Origin: Mycoplana rhizolycopersici
GTDB taxonomy: Bacteria > Pseudomonadota > Alphaproteobacteria > Rhizobiales > Rhizobiaceae
Reading direction: 5' to 3'
NCBI RefSeq assembly: GCF_013378445.1
Contig: NZ_JABXYK010000017.1
Location: 1-64,000, forward strand
Length of the DNA: 64,000 nucleotides
Shown piece by piece: positions 28,177 to 36,771 of this stretch; the first letter of the stretch is position 1, and every line of letters starts with the position of its first letter. The notes beneath the pieces are model-generated. The model was not told where the DNA came from, searched no databases, and saw nothing but the letters and a program-made list of their open reading frames with translations. Both the position numbers and the translations under genes were made by a program.

Positions 28177-28191
28177 GTTGCATGATGCAAC
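28177..28191 (+). promoter_or_regulatory. 15-bp palindrome upstream of the MarR-GNAT gene, candidate operator
   Basis: A perfect 7-1-7 inverted repeat, GTTGCAT-G-ATGCAAC, ends 21 bp before the ATG and sits just after TTTAAAT, which could be a -10 element. MarR proteins commonly bind such palindromes in their own promoters, so autoregulation is likely. Confidence 0.6.
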
Positions 28192-28212
28192 TTTATTGAG
28201 GCCACGTCGATC

Positions 28213-29199
28213 ATGTCCGATGAGAATGCGCATGTCTCCGTCGACGCCATCCGGGCCGTCTCCCGCCAACTCGTTCGCGAACTGGGCTTTATGGGAGGAG
28301 ACTTCGCCGGGACCGATCTGCCGCCATCGGCCGTCCATGCGCTGATCGAGATCGAGGGCGGTTGCGTCACTGCGCGTGACCTTGCTGTGCGCCTCCTCCT
28401 GGAAAAGTCGAGCATCAGCCGCATGCTGCGGAAGCTTGTCGAGGCGGGTGCGGTGCAGGAAGAGGCAGGGGAAGAAGACGGCCGCGTCAAGCGACTGTCC
28501 CTGACTGCGTCCGGCAGGAAACGTGTTGCGGCCATCAACGCCTTCGCCCGCGCCCGGGTGTCCGGTGCGCTCGGACGGCTGAAGCCAGGTCAGGACCTTG
28601 CCGTTCTGGAGGGACTGCAACTCTATGTGGACGCGCTGGCGGCGCCGTCGGCCGTTCACCCAGCCGCCCCGGCTGCAGCGATCGTCCGCGGATATCGTCC
28701 GGGCCTGATCGCGCGCATTACGGCGATGCATGCGCTCTACTATGCCCGGACGTCGGGCTTCGGGCAGCGTTTCGAGTCCGTCGTGGCTGCCGGCCTTGCG
28801 GAGTTCTGCAACCGTCTCGGCAATCCTGGCAACGAAATCTGTGCGGCGATGCAGGGAAAAGAAATCGTCGGTTCGGTCGCAATCGACGGCGAGGACATCG
28901 GGGCGGGAACAGCCCATCTGCGATGGTTCATCGTGGATGATGCCATGCGCGGCTCAGGCAGCGGCAAGAGGCTGCTCGATGGGGCGCTGGCGTTTGCCGA
29001 CGAGACGGGCTTTGCCGAGACGCATCTTTGGACCTTTTCGGGGCTCGATGCGGCGCGCCATCTCTATGAAACGCGGGGTTTCGTTCTGGCGGAGGAACGC
29101 CCCGGCACCCAATGGGGCAGCGAGGTGCTCGAGCAGCGCTTTGTGCGGTTCCGTCAAGGAGGGAGCGCCGAGCGGTTGAGCGTCGTCTCGGATACCTAA
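28213..29199 (+). CDS. MarR-GNAT fusion protein
   Basis: A 328-residue two-domain protein. Residues ~15-140 form a MarR winged helix (CVTARDLAVRLLLEKSSISRMLRKL and EEDGRVKRLSLTASG). Residues ~158-320 form a GNAT acetyltransferase with the acetyl-CoA loop MRGSGSGKRLLDGAL. Such fusions are known in rhizobia and streptomycetes, usually with unknown substrates. It is a single gene with its own palindromic operator candidate. Confidence 0.88.
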   Translation: MSDENAHVSVDAIRAVSRQLVRELGFMGGDFAGTDLPPSAVHALIEIEGGCVTARDLAVRLLLEKSSISRMLRKLVEAGAVQEEAGEEDGRVKRLSLTASGRKRVAAINAFARARVSGALGRLKPGQDLAVLEGLQLYVDALAAPSAVHPAAPAAAIVRGYRPGLIARITAMHALYYARTSGFGQRFESVVAAGLAEFCNRLGNPGNEICAAMQGKEIVGSVAIDGEDIGAGTAHLRWFIVDDAMRGSGSGKRLLDGALAFADETGFAETHLWTFSGLDAARHLYETRGFVLAEERPGTQWGSEVLEQRFVRFRQGGSAERLSVVSDT

Positions 29200-29296
29200 G
29201 CCGTCTCGCATGAGAAAGATTCACGCGAGACGATTCAGGTCTATGTTTTGCGCAGTCGTTGTCGCAAAACCGCGGCACACTTTTGCGCGGCTTGCT
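29200..29296. repeat. Rhizobial intergenic repeat with two hairpins between convergent genes
   Basis: Two perfect 8-bp stems lie in tandem: CGTCTCGC/GCGAGACG (29202-29209 with 29225-29232) and GTTTTGCG/CGCAAAAC (29245-29252 with 29263-29270). The stretch from 29245 to the antiporter stop at 29297 resembles a widespread Rhizobiaceae palindromic repeat with CGCAAAACCG and CACACTTTTGCG blocks. It probably terminates both convergent transcripts. Confidence 0.6.
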
Positions 29297-30397
29297 TTAG
29301 AGCCCGATCACCGTCAGCATCACGAAGGTCGAAAAAAGAATGAAGTGGGTCATGCCCTCGATGGCGTTGGTCATGCCGTCGTTGAGGTTGATTGCGGCGA
29401 CGATGAGGGTGATCGCCACCATCACCGTCTGCGCCGGGCTCATCGCCATGATGAACGGCTGTCCGGTATAGAGCGCGATCGTCTCCATCACCGGCACGGT
29501 CAGGATGACCGTCGACAGCGACGCACCCATGGCGATGTTGACCACGGACTGCATGCGGTTTGCCAGGGCGGCGCGCATGGCGGTCAGAATCTCGGGGGCA
29601 GCCGAGATCGCAGCGACAATGACGGCCATCAGCGCCACCGGCGCGCCGGTGCCTTCCAGTCCGGCGCTCAACGTCGTTGACATCACCTCCGCGAGCGCAC
29701 CGATGATGACGACGCCGGCGATGATGACGAGAATCGAAGGCAGGGCGGGCTCGTCGTCCTTTTCGGCATGCCCGCTATGTTGCCCCGCCTGTGCGGCGCG
29801 GGGATAGGCATAGCTGAAGAAGTAGCTGTGCTGGCCGACCTGCAGGCGCAGGAAGAGCGTGTAGAGCGCAATCATGGCCAGGATCGTGAACATGGAATAG
29901 AGCTGCCAGCTCTCGCGCGGAACGAATTCCGGTACGATCATCGAAATGCCCATGGCGGTCAGGATCATGACGCTGTAGGTGCGGCTGGAGTCGTCATTAT
30001 AGGGTTGCTCGCCGTGGCGCAGGCCACCGAGCAGGGCTGCGAGCCCGATGATGCCGTTGATGTCGAGCATGACGGCTGCGTAGATGGTGTCGCGCACGAG
30101 GGTCGGCGAGGTCGCCTCCTGCATCATGATCGCCAGCACCACGACTTCCACCAGCACCGCCGACAGCGTCAGGATCATCGTTCCGTAGGGATCGCCGACC
30201 TTGGCGGCAAGCACCTCGGCATGGTGCGCCACCCGGGTCGAGGCGAGAATGATGGTGGCGACGAGTGCGAAGGCGATGACGAGGGTCAGCGCGCGACCCG
30301 CGGCCAGCACCTCATGTTCCGCCGCATAGGCCGCGATCGCCACGACCAGGGCGACGATGAGGTTTTTTTCCTCTCGGAGACGGCGAAGGTTTATCAA
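29297..30397 (-). CDS. ChaA/Cax-type calcium (sodium)/proton antiporter
   Basis: A 366-residue inner-membrane protein with ~11 helices in two inverted CaCA halves. The paired signatures are visible: AHHAEVLAAKVGDPYGTMIL...VEVVVL in the first half and IIGALAEVMSTTL...AISAAPEILTAMRAAL in the second. Such proteins export Ca2+, Na+ or K+ against protons. The best start is a TTG at 30397 (MINLRRLREEKNL); no better start was seen and it may be wrong by a few codons. Confidence 0.88.
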   Translation of the reverse strand: MINLRRLREEKNLIVALVVAIAAYAAEHEVLAAGRALTLVIAFALVATIILASTRVAHHAEVLAAKVGDPYGTMILTLSAVLVEVVVLAIMMQEATSPTLVRDTIYAAVMLDINGIIGLAALLGGLRHGEQPYNDDSSRTYSVMILTAMGISMIVPEFVPRESWQLYSMFTILAMIALYTLFLRLQVGQHSYFFSYAYPRAAQAGQHSGHAEKDDEPALPSILVIIAGVVIIGALAEVMSTTLSAGLEGTGAPVALMAVIVAAISAAPEILTAMRAALANRMQSVVNIAMGASLSTVILTVPVMETIALYTGQPFIMAMSPAQTVMVAITLIVAAINLNDGMTNAIEGMTHFILFSTFVMLTVIGL

Positions 30398-30542
30398 GAT
30401 GAATACCCGTGGCTGGTCCTTCGTGTGCGATGCCGGCGTAACCTGCTGGAGTCAAAGGAAAACGCCGCTCCGGCAAGATAGCGCGGAGATGGGGCTTGGC
30501 AACTCGGCGATGATATTGTTCGTCGATCGCGTTCCGGCAGCT

Positions 30543-31496
30543 TCAGTTGCGAAAGACGATGCAGGCGCCGCCGGCGGTGCGGATGCGGTTGCAGAGCGCG
30601 TCGGCCTCTTTTCGCGACTGGCGAGCGATGCGGGCGGTATAGCGCGGTCTCGCGCCAAAGCGGGCCTGGCGCTCGCGCTGGATCAACGGCTTCTCGGCAT
30701 TCAGCGGCGGCGGTAGCCGCTCTACGGCCATCGTGAAGAGGCGGTAGGCGGCCGGCTTGTTAAAATGGGCGGCGAGCTGCACGCCCCAGGGCGCCCACTC
30801 ACCCTCGTCTGGAAAATCGAAATCCTTCAGCCTGCGGCTGTCGGCAAGCGCGACGCAGGCCTGCTGGAAGGGAATGTTCTTGTCGAGGGCCAGTTCGAGC
30901 TTTTCGGGCGGCGCCTCCTTCCATTGTTCGGCCGTGTGCGCCGTGATCGCGATGACATAGGCGCGCGTTTCGAGCGGAAGCTCGCCGGTCGCGATGAAGT
31001 TGGACAGGCCCCCTTCGCCGGCATTGTAGGCGGCGGCGGCAAGCCCGAGATTACCGAAGCGGTCGCGCAGGTCGGCCAGATATTCCGCCGATTTTCCAAG
31101 GGCTTCGAGCGGGTGAAAACTGTCCTTCAGCCCGCGCAGCCTGGCCGTGCCCGGCATGAACTGGGCGATGCCTTCGGCGCCTTTCGGGCTGACGGCATCG
31201 GGGCGGAACAGGCTTTCGCGCCAGATCAGGCGGGCAAAATAGTCGGCCGGCAGCGCATTGATGCGGGCGTAGCTCTCGATCGCGCGGCAGATGTCGCGAT
31301 TATACGTCTGCTGCCGGATGCAGAGCCGGGTGCCGTCGGAAAGATCCGTTGCAAACAGGCAGGGCGGCGGGGCGCGGAACTCAGGCTGGGCCCTGACGGG
31401 AAAGGGGACGGTGGCGGCAATGGCGAGGGAAAAGGCGAGCGACAGCAGGACCCTGACAGGGCGCTTCAGTGCCGACCGCCATGTGCCTGCGAACAT
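30543..31496 (-). CDS. Lytic murein transglycosylase with SPOR-like tail
   Basis: A 317-residue exported enzyme. A signal peptide (VRVLLSLAFSLAIAATVPFPVRA) precedes an SLT domain with catalytic Glu in IWRESLFRPDAVSPKGAEG, then GIAQFMPGTA and AAAYNAGEGG. The last ~40 residues (KEADALCNRIRTAGGACIVF) resemble a degenerate SPOR end, which would aid peptidoglycan binding. The ATG at 31496 follows GAGGAACGGGG; the longer frame upstream is not signal-peptide-like. Confidence 0.88.
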   Translation of the reverse strand: MFAGTWRSALKRPVRVLLSLAFSLAIAATVPFPVRAQPEFRAPPPCLFATDLSDGTRLCIRQQTYNRDICRAIESYARINALPADYFARLIWRESLFRPDAVSPKGAEGIAQFMPGTARLRGLKDSFHPLEALGKSAEYLADLRDRFGNLGLAAAAYNAGEGGLSNFIATGELPLETRAYVIAITAHTAEQWKEAPPEKLELALDKNIPFQQACVALADSRRLKDFDFPDEGEWAPWGVQLAAHFNKPAAYRLFTMAVERLPPPLNAEKPLIQRERQARFGARPRYTARIARQSRKEADALCNRIRTAGGACIVFRN

Positions 31497-31854
31497 CGCC
31501 CCGTTCCTCGTGCCGTTGGCGCGCCTGCCTTGATAGCATCGCCGGGGCTGCGCGAGAAGTGGAGCCGCATATCGCGGCCGGCCGTTCGCTGATGACATGG
31601 CGATCGCTATGACAGGCCCCTCTGACCTGCCGGCCTTCTCCCCCCACAGGAGGAGCGAATCTGCCGTGCTTGCCTGCCAAAAGGGGGCGTGGCTGGGGAG
31701 GCTGGATTAAGCTCTTCCCCACGTGGGAAGGGTGGTGAAGGGCCTCTCTCGCCAGTGCGGCTGCCCTGCGTGCCGCGCGGGAGGGTGTCGCAGATGCCAT
31801 CTCCCCGCCGGACGGGGAGATGGCGATGTTGAAGGCAGTCCGTGCCGGTTTCGC
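31497..31854. other. Intergenic region with REP-like palindrome
   Basis: 358 bp without a supported gene. It contains a perfect 12-bp stem, GCCATCTCCCCG with CGGGGAGATGGC (31796-31807 with 31813-31824), of the kind found in rhizobial REP/RIME elements, and a GC-rich purine/pyrimidine block at 31640-31740. The palindrome may terminate the OYE gene. Confidence 0.5.
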
Positions 31855-32973
31855 TCAGGCGACCTTGGGCTGCGCGGGATAGTCGGTATAGCCCTTTGCG
31901 CCGCCGCCGTAGAAGGTGGCCTGGTCCGGCGCGTTCAGCGGCGCGTCGGCACGAAGCCGCCCGACGAGATCGGGATTGGAGATGAAAAGCTTGCCGAACG
32001 CGACGAGGTCCGCATTGCCGCTTTCCACTGCTTCGATCGCCATCTGGCGGTCATAGCCGTTGTTGACCATCCAGGCCGCCTTGCCGCCCTTGTCGCGATA
32101 GGCGGCCTTCAGCGCGGCATAGTCGAAGGGAATGTCGCCCTGCAGATAGTCGCGCGGGCCGCCGGTGGCGCCCTCGATGATGTGGACATAGGAGAGATCG
32201 TCGGGCAGGCCCGCGACTACATGCTCGAACAGTGGCTGCGGCTCGGGATCGAAGACGTCGTTTGCCGGAGTGACCGGGGAGAGGCGGATCGCCGTGCGGC
32301 CGGCGCCGATCTCGGCGGTTATCGCGGCGACAACCTCGAAGAGGAAGCGCGCCCGGTTCTCGATGGAACCGCCATAGGAATCCGTGCGCTTGTTGCTGCC
32401 CGAACGCAGGAACTGGTCGAGAAGGTAGCCGTTGGCGGCATGGATCTCGACGCCGTCGAAGCCGGCTTCGATCGCGGCGCGCGCGGCCTTGCGATAGTCC
32501 TCGACGATGCCCGCAATCTCTGCGGTCTCGAGCGCGCGGGGCTCGGAGGTCGGGGCGAAGGCGCCGGTGCCGTCCGGGTTCATGATGTAGGTCTTGGACT
32601 GCGCGGTGATCGCCGACGGCGCCACGGGCTGGCCGCCGTTCGGTTGCAGGCTCGTGTGGGACACGCGACCGACGTGCCACATCTGCACGACGATCTTGCC
32701 GCCGGCCTTGTGAACCGCGTCGGTCACATGCTTCCAGCCGGCCAGTGCCTCCGGTGTGTAGAGGCCGGGAACGTCGGCGTAGCCCTGGCCCTGCTGGGTG
32801 ATGGCCGTGCCCTCGGTGATCAGCAGTCCGGCGCTGGCGCGCTGCTCGTAGTAGGTCGTGTTCAGCGTGTTGGGAACAGCCTTGGGGGAGCGGTTGCGCG
32901 TCAGCGGCGCCATGACGATGCGGTTTGAGAGATGCAGGTCACCGGCGTCGGTGGGATCGAACAGGCTGGTCAT
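31855..32973 (-). CDS. nemA: Old yellow enzyme-family alkene reductase
   Basis: A 372-residue FMN enzyme of the NemA/OYE class that reduces activated C=C bonds and some nitro or nitrate esters with NAD(P)H. Visible features are RIVMAPLTRNRS, QMWHVGRVSH, the substrate pair His/Asn in EIHAANGYLLDQF and RTDSYGGSIENRARF. The ATG at 32973 gives the family length. An ArsR-type gene lies 74 bp upstream on the same strand and probably controls it. Confidence 0.93.
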   Translation of the reverse strand: MTSLFDPTDAGDLHLSNRIVMAPLTRNRSPKAVPNTLNTTYYEQRASAGLLITEGTAITQQGQGYADVPGLYTPEALAGWKHVTDAVHKAGGKIVVQMWHVGRVSHTSLQPNGGQPVAPSAITAQSKTYIMNPDGTGAFAPTSEPRALETAEIAGIVEDYRKAARAAIEAGFDGVEIHAANGYLLDQFLRSGSNKRTDSYGGSIENRARFLFEVVAAITAEIGAGRTAIRLSPVTPANDVFDPEPQPLFEHVVAGLPDDLSYVHIIEGATGGPRDYLQGDIPFDYAALKAAYRDKGGKAAWMVNNGYDRQMAIEAVESGNADLVAFGKLFISNPDLVGRLRADAPLNAPDQATFYGGGAKGYTDYPAQPKVA

Positions 32974-33047
32974 GGGATGTCTCTTTCGGTTCTGGTCTGG
33001 GGATGGGCGTCGGGCTGGCCGCGGGAGGTGCGGCCAGCGGTAAGCAG

Positions 33048-33341
33048 TCAGAGGGTTTCGTTCACATGCTTCAGGAATGCGGCGATGGTTTCCTCGTTTC
33101 GCTTGTAGAAGATCCACTGGCCGATGCGCTTCGTGGTGACGAGATCGGCCCGGTGAAGGGTGGCGAGATGGGCCGACACGGTCGACTGCGAAAGCCCGCA
33201 ACGCTCGAACTGGCTGGCGCAGACCCCCATGTCGAGCGGATGCTCCTGGCTTGCGAAGTGCTTTTCGGGCTCGCGCAGCCAGTTGAGAATTTCGACCCGG
33301 ACCGGATGGGCCAATGCCTTGAAGATTTCCTCGGCTTCCAT
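33048..33341 (-). CDS. ArsR-family regulator, probable regulator of the OYE gene
   Basis: A 97-residue winged-helix protein: KALAHPVRVEILNWLREPEKHF, recognition helix SQSTVSAHLATLHRADLV and wing RIGQWIFYKRNEE. Two cysteines (MGVCASQFERC, residues 41 and 48) precede the recognition helix and could sense electrophiles or oxidants. In Sinorhizobium an ArsR gene occupies the same place next to the AbcR sRNAs and lsrB. It probably forms an operon with nemA. Confidence 0.9.
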   Translation of the reverse strand: MEAEEIFKALAHPVRVEILNWLREPEKHFASQEHPLDMGVCASQFERCGLSQSTVSAHLATLHRADLVTTKRIGQWIFYKRNEETIAAFLKHVNETL

Positions 33342-33432
33342 TGTTGCCTCGTTTCGCTAAATCGCGATTTACCGATATATCGATCGCCGATTTTCGATAT
33401 TCAAGGGAGCGGCCAAAAAGATTTCACGAGGC

Positions 33433-33550
33433 AAAAAAAAGGGGCCGCAAGCAAAAGCCAGGGCCCTGTAGGTGTGAAGGTCTGAACCTCCAGAGGGGAA
33501 CAGCCGATGCGGCGGCACTGGGAGGAAAAAACCGCCAAAACGCATCGACT
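33433..33550 (-). ncRNA. AbcR/alpha-r15-family small RNA, downstream copy
   Basis: About 118 nt on the minus strand. The 5' hairpin pairs CGATGCG and GGCGG with CCGCC and GCATCG, leaving a loop with UUCCUCCCAG, the anti-Shine-Dalgarno-like motif by which AbcR RNAs block mRNAs of ABC transporters and others. A second unpaired CUGUUCCCCUC follows. The 3' end is a GGGCC/GGCCC terminator with eight U. The core from AACCTCC to GGCACTGGGAGGAAAA is shared with the neighbouring copy. Position between arsR and lsrB matches AbcR1/AbcR2 in Sinorhizobium. Which of the two it is cannot be decided here. Confidence 0.85.
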
Positions 33551-33556
33551 GACACG

Positions 33557-33585
33557 GATATGGAGCAAACGCGGCACCGTTTCAA
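33557..33585 (-). promoter_or_regulatory. Promoter of the downstream AbcR-like sRNA
   Basis: On the minus strand TTGAAA (33580-33585) and CATATC (33557-33562) are separated by exactly 17 bp. The start would be an A at about 33550, seven bases after the -10 element. The same arrangement precedes the other copy. Confidence 0.75.
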
Positions 33586-33649
33586 GGGAACGAATTGTCG
33601 ACACATTGCCGCAGTCGGAAATAAATTTGCAAAGCGCAAGATTCAGGGC

Positions 33650-33768
33650 AAAAAAAGAGGGCCACAAGATGAACTTGGGCCCTTTATAGTTTTGAAGGTA
33701 AAAACCTCCAGAGGGGAACAGCTGCTGCGGGTGGCACTGGGAGGAAAACCACCGCAAATGCATCAGCT
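33650..33768 (-). ncRNA. AbcR/alpha-r15-family small RNA, upstream copy
   Basis: About 119 nt on the minus strand, in tandem with the copy at 33433-33550. Its 5' hairpin (AGCTG and GCGGTGG with CCACCCGC and CAGCT) exposes UUUUCCUCCCAGUG. CUGUUCCCCUCUGGAGG follows, and the end is an AGGGCC/GGCCCT terminator with seven U (complement of 33650-33656). Stems differ from the first copy by compensating changes while the loop is conserved, as expected for duplicated Hfq-dependent trans-acting RNAs. It lies downstream of lsrB and is read in the same direction. Confidence 0.85.
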
Positions 33769-33774
33769 GCGCGC

Positions 33775-33803
33775 TGTATGCTGGTTTTTTGGGCAGCGGG
33801 CAA
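33775..33803 (-). promoter_or_regulatory. Promoter of the upstream AbcR-like sRNA
   Basis: On the minus strand TTGCCC (33798-33803) and CATACA (33775-33780) are 17 bp apart. The predicted start is an A at 33768. Confidence 0.7.
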
Positions 33804-34081
33804 TCATTTAATGTGCATGTCAGCCATGTCCTGGATGCAGGCCTGTGCCGGAAGCCGCGCACCAGGCGAAATCGCTTCGGAATCGATGGATTTAATCGAT
33901 TTTATTGCAAACGGGCAGCACAGCTCTGGGGCCGTCGTATCAACCTCGCGCGGGGAGGGGCGCGTCCGCGCAAGGAAAAGGCGTGCGCGGTGCTTCTTTT
34001 TGTAAAGAGATGGACATGGCTTCAGTTCGCCCGCGGCCCGGGCGCAGCACGAATCGAAGCCGCCGGCGACGCCGATTGCCG

Positions 34082-34978
34082 TCAGAAGTTCCAGTTGCGC
34101 GCTTTCGAGACGATGAAGTCGCGGAAGACCTTGAGCTTCGCGGCATTCTTCATCTCGTGCGGATAGCAGAAATAGGTATCGAACGACGGCACGTCGGCAT
34201 TCGTCACCAGCTGCAGCAGGCCCGGATCGCGGCCGACGATGTAGTCCGGCAGCATGGCGATGCCGATGCCGAGCAGGCAGGCCCGCTTGATCGAGGTCAG
34301 GCTGTTGATCTGCAGGACGGAGGGGCGGGGGTTGTCCGAATCGCGCCCGGCGATCTGCAGCCAGTTGACGTCGAGCAGGTAGTTCGGCGCCGGCTCGCCG
34401 AAGGTGATGATCTTGTGGTGGTCGAGGTCGTCGATCGACTGCGGCTCGCCGTAGCGGTTGATGTAGGAGGGCGCGGCATAGACGTGCATGTGCACGGTGA
34501 AGAGCTTGCGCTGGATGAGGTCGGACTGCTGCGGCTCGCGCAGGCGGATGGCGCAGTCGGCGTGGCGCATGTTGACGTCCAGTTCCTCGTTGTCGAGGAT
34601 CAGCTGGACCTGCATGTCCGGATAAAGGGCCAGGAATTCCTGGACCTTGTCTGTGAGCCACCCCTGGCCGAGGCCGACGGTCGTGGTAATGCGCAGCTTG
34701 CCGCTTGGCTTTTCCGTCGTCTCGGTCAGCTGGACGCGGACACTCTCGAGCTTCATCAGCACGTCGTGGGCGGTGCGATAGAGGATTTCGCCCTGTTCGG
34801 TCAGGATCAGCCCGCGGGCATGCCGATGGAACAGCTTGATGCCGACATCCTGCTCCAGCGCGCTGACCTGGCGGCTGATGGCGGATTGCGACAGGTGAAG
34901 CTTGTCCGCTGCGTGTGTGAACGAACCGGCCTCGGCTGCGGCATGAAATATCCGCAGCTTGTCCCAGTCGAGCGCCAT
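34082..34978 (-). CDS. lsrB: LysR-type regulator LsrB
   Basis: A 298-residue LysR protein: N-terminal HTH (AGSFTHAADKLHLSQSAISRQVSALEQDVGIKLFHR) and an effector domain. Cysteines are at 142, 234 and 271; LsrB of Sinorhizobium meliloti is described as a redox-responsive regulator needed for symbiosis, glutathione synthesis and LPS, so they may be sensors. The ATG at 34978 follows GGGGGA. The neighbours (trxB upstream, AbcR-like sRNAs and ArsR downstream) match the lsrB locus, which supports the name. Confidence 0.85.
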   Translation of the reverse strand: MALDWDKLRIFHAAAEAGSFTHAADKLHLSQSAISRQVSALEQDVGIKLFHRHARGLILTEQGEILYRTAHDVLMKLESVRVQLTETTEKPSGKLRITTTVGLGQGWLTDKVQEFLALYPDMQVQLILDNEELDVNMRHADCAIRLREPQQSDLIQRKLFTVHMHVYAAPSYINRYGEPQSIDDLDHHKIITFGEPAPNYLLDVNWLQIAGRDSDNPRPSVLQINSLTSIKRACLLGIGIAMLPDYIVGRDPGLLQLVTNADVPSFDTYFCYPHEMKNAAKLKVFRDFIVSKARNWNF

Positions 34979-35093
34979 TACGTCCCCCATATCTTCAGGG
35001 CGGGGAACGTCGACCGTTTCCCGCCCGTTGCTGACAATCTGTTCCCACTCCCGCGTGTGCGGGACGCGGCCCGCCTCGCGTTATTGGCGGCTT

Positions 35094-36068
35094 CTACTCG
35101 GCCGCAATTGCGACAGGCATATGACCGGCGAGATATCTTTCCGTCTCGAGCGCGGCCATGCAGCCCATGCCGGCCGCGGTGACGGCTTGGCGATAGATGT
35201 CGTCGGTGACGTCGCCCGCGGCGAAAACGCCGGGCACGTCGGTTGCCGTCGAATCGGCGGCGGTCCACAGATAGCCGTTCGGCTTCTGCTTCAGCTTGCC
35301 GACAAACAGTTCGACGGCGGGCGCGTGGCCGATCGCTACGAATACCCCGTCGGTCTGCATGTCGGTGACCGCGCCGGTCTTGGTGTTCTTCAGCCGGACG
35401 CCGTTGACCGAGGCCGGCATCGGCGGCTTCGCCTCGCTGCCGAGATACTCTATCACCTCGTGGTCCCAGATCACCTTCACGTTATCCTTGGCGAACAGCC
35501 GCTCCTGCAGGATCTTTTCGGAGCGGAAGGAATCGCGACGGTGGACGACCGTGACGGTCTTTGCCAGGTTCGACAGGTAGAGCGCTTCCTCGACGGCCGA
35601 ATTGCCGCCGCCGACGACGATCACGTCCTTGTTGCGATAAAAGAAACCGTCGCAGGTGGCGCAGGCCGAAACGCCGAAGCCCTGGAACTTGTGCTCGGTT
35701 TCGATGCCGAGCCACTTGGCCTTGGCGCCGGTCGCGATGATCAGGGCATCAGCGGTCCAGACCTTGCCGCTGTCGGTATGGATGCGGAAGGGGCGCACGT
35801 CGAGATCGACGGCGGTGACGAGATCGTTGACGATCTCCGCGCCGACGTGCTGGGCCTGCTTGAGCATCTGCTCCATCATCCACGGCCCCTGCACAGGTTC
35901 GGCGTAGCCTGGATAGTTCTCGACGTCGGTGGTGATCATGAGCTGGCCGCCCTGTTCCATGCCGGCGATCAGTACCGGTTCCAGCATGGCGCGCGCCGTG
36001 TAGATGGCGGCCGTGTAGCCGGCCGGGCCGGAGCCGATGATCAGGACTTTGACGTGACGGGCAGACAT
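35094..36068 (-). CDS. trxB: Thioredoxin-disulfide reductase
   Basis: A 324-residue FAD enzyme that reduces thioredoxin with NADPH. The FAD motif GSGPAGYTAA starts at residue 12, the redox-active CATC is at 136-139, the NADPH motif GGGNSAVEEA follows, and the C-terminal GVFAAGDVTD is present. The ATG at 36068 follows GGGAG; upstream starts in the same frame are unlikely. It lies 115 bp upstream of lsrB on the same strand, linking a redox enzyme with a redox-responsive regulator. Confidence 0.96.
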   Translation of the reverse strand: MSARHVKVLIIGSGPAGYTAAIYTARAMLEPVLIAGMEQGGQLMITTDVENYPGYAEPVQGPWMMEQMLKQAQHVGAEIVNDLVTAVDLDVRPFRIHTDSGKVWTADALIIATGAKAKWLGIETEHKFQGFGVSACATCDGFFYRNKDVIVVGGGNSAVEEALYLSNLAKTVTVVHRRDSFRSEKILQERLFAKDNVKVIWDHEVIEYLGSEAKPPMPASVNGVRLKNTKTGAVTDMQTDGVFVAIGHAPAVELFVGKLKQKPNGYLWTAADSTATDVPGVFAAGDVTDDIYRQAVTAAGMGCMAALETERYLAGHMPVAIAAE

Positions 36069-36299
36069 GGCTGCACTCCCTGGCATTGCTCGCCCGTCCA
36101 TCAAACAAAGATGCGGGGCGACTGAAGAATTTTGTCGTTCATTTATGAGTGCGGGGGGCCAAGATTCAAGGGCGTGGAACCAATTGCCAACAGACTTGGC
36201 GTCCGGCGTGACATTTTTGTTCTTGCCGCTGCAATTATCTTACGTCAGCGGGCGGTTTCTGGTAATCCGCCAGCCAAACAAAATCAGGGAAGACCAGCC

Positions 36300-36767
36300 G
36301 TGTTTCGCGCCGAACTCGATGCCATCGACATCAAGATACTCAAGGAGCTTCAGGCCGATGGCCGCATGACCAATGTGGAGCTGGCCGCCAAGGCCGGAAT
36401 TTCCGCGCCGCCCTGCCTGCGGCGGGTCCGCAAGCTGGAGGAGGCTGGCATCATCGAGGGCTATCATGCGATGCTGAACGCGCCGGCGCTCGGCTTCGAC
36501 CTGGTCGCCTTCTGCATGGTGGGCCTGAAACACCAGTCCGAGGCGAACCTGAAGGCCTTTGCCGCGGCCACCGCCGAATGGCCATTGGTCCGCCAGGCAT
36601 GGATGGTTTCCGGCGACAGCGACTTCCTGCTGCATTGCGTGGCCGAAAACCTGACCCGTTTCCAGGACTTCGTGATCGAGGTGCTGACCGCAAATGAGCA
36701 CGTCGACACCGTTCGCACCATGCTGACCATCCGCCAGGTCAAGAAGCTCGGGCTGGTGGAGGTCTGA
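36300..36767 (+). CDS. Lrp/AsnC-family regulator
   Basis: A 155-residue Lrp protein: HTH (IDIKILKELQADGRMTNVELAAKAGISAPPCLRRVRKLEEAGII) and RAM domain (VRQAWMVSGDSDFLLHCVAENL). The start is a GTG at 36300 after AGGGAAG; the frame is open further upstream without homology. It is divergent from trxB and ends four bases before the next gene, so the two are probably co-transcribed. Confidence 0.9.
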   Translation: MFRAELDAIDIKILKELQADGRMTNVELAAKAGISAPPCLRRVRKLEEAGIIEGYHAMLNAPALGFDLVAFCMVGLKHQSEANLKAFAAATAEWPLVRQAWMVSGDSDFLLHCVAENLTRFQDFVIEVLTANEHVDTVRTMLTIRQVKKLGLVEV

Positions 36768-36771
36768 GGCG

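Noticed and set aside
33484-33775. CRISPR-like direct repeats
   Set aside because: There are only two copies ~220 bp apart, each with its own promoter and terminator, so they are duplicated sRNA genes.
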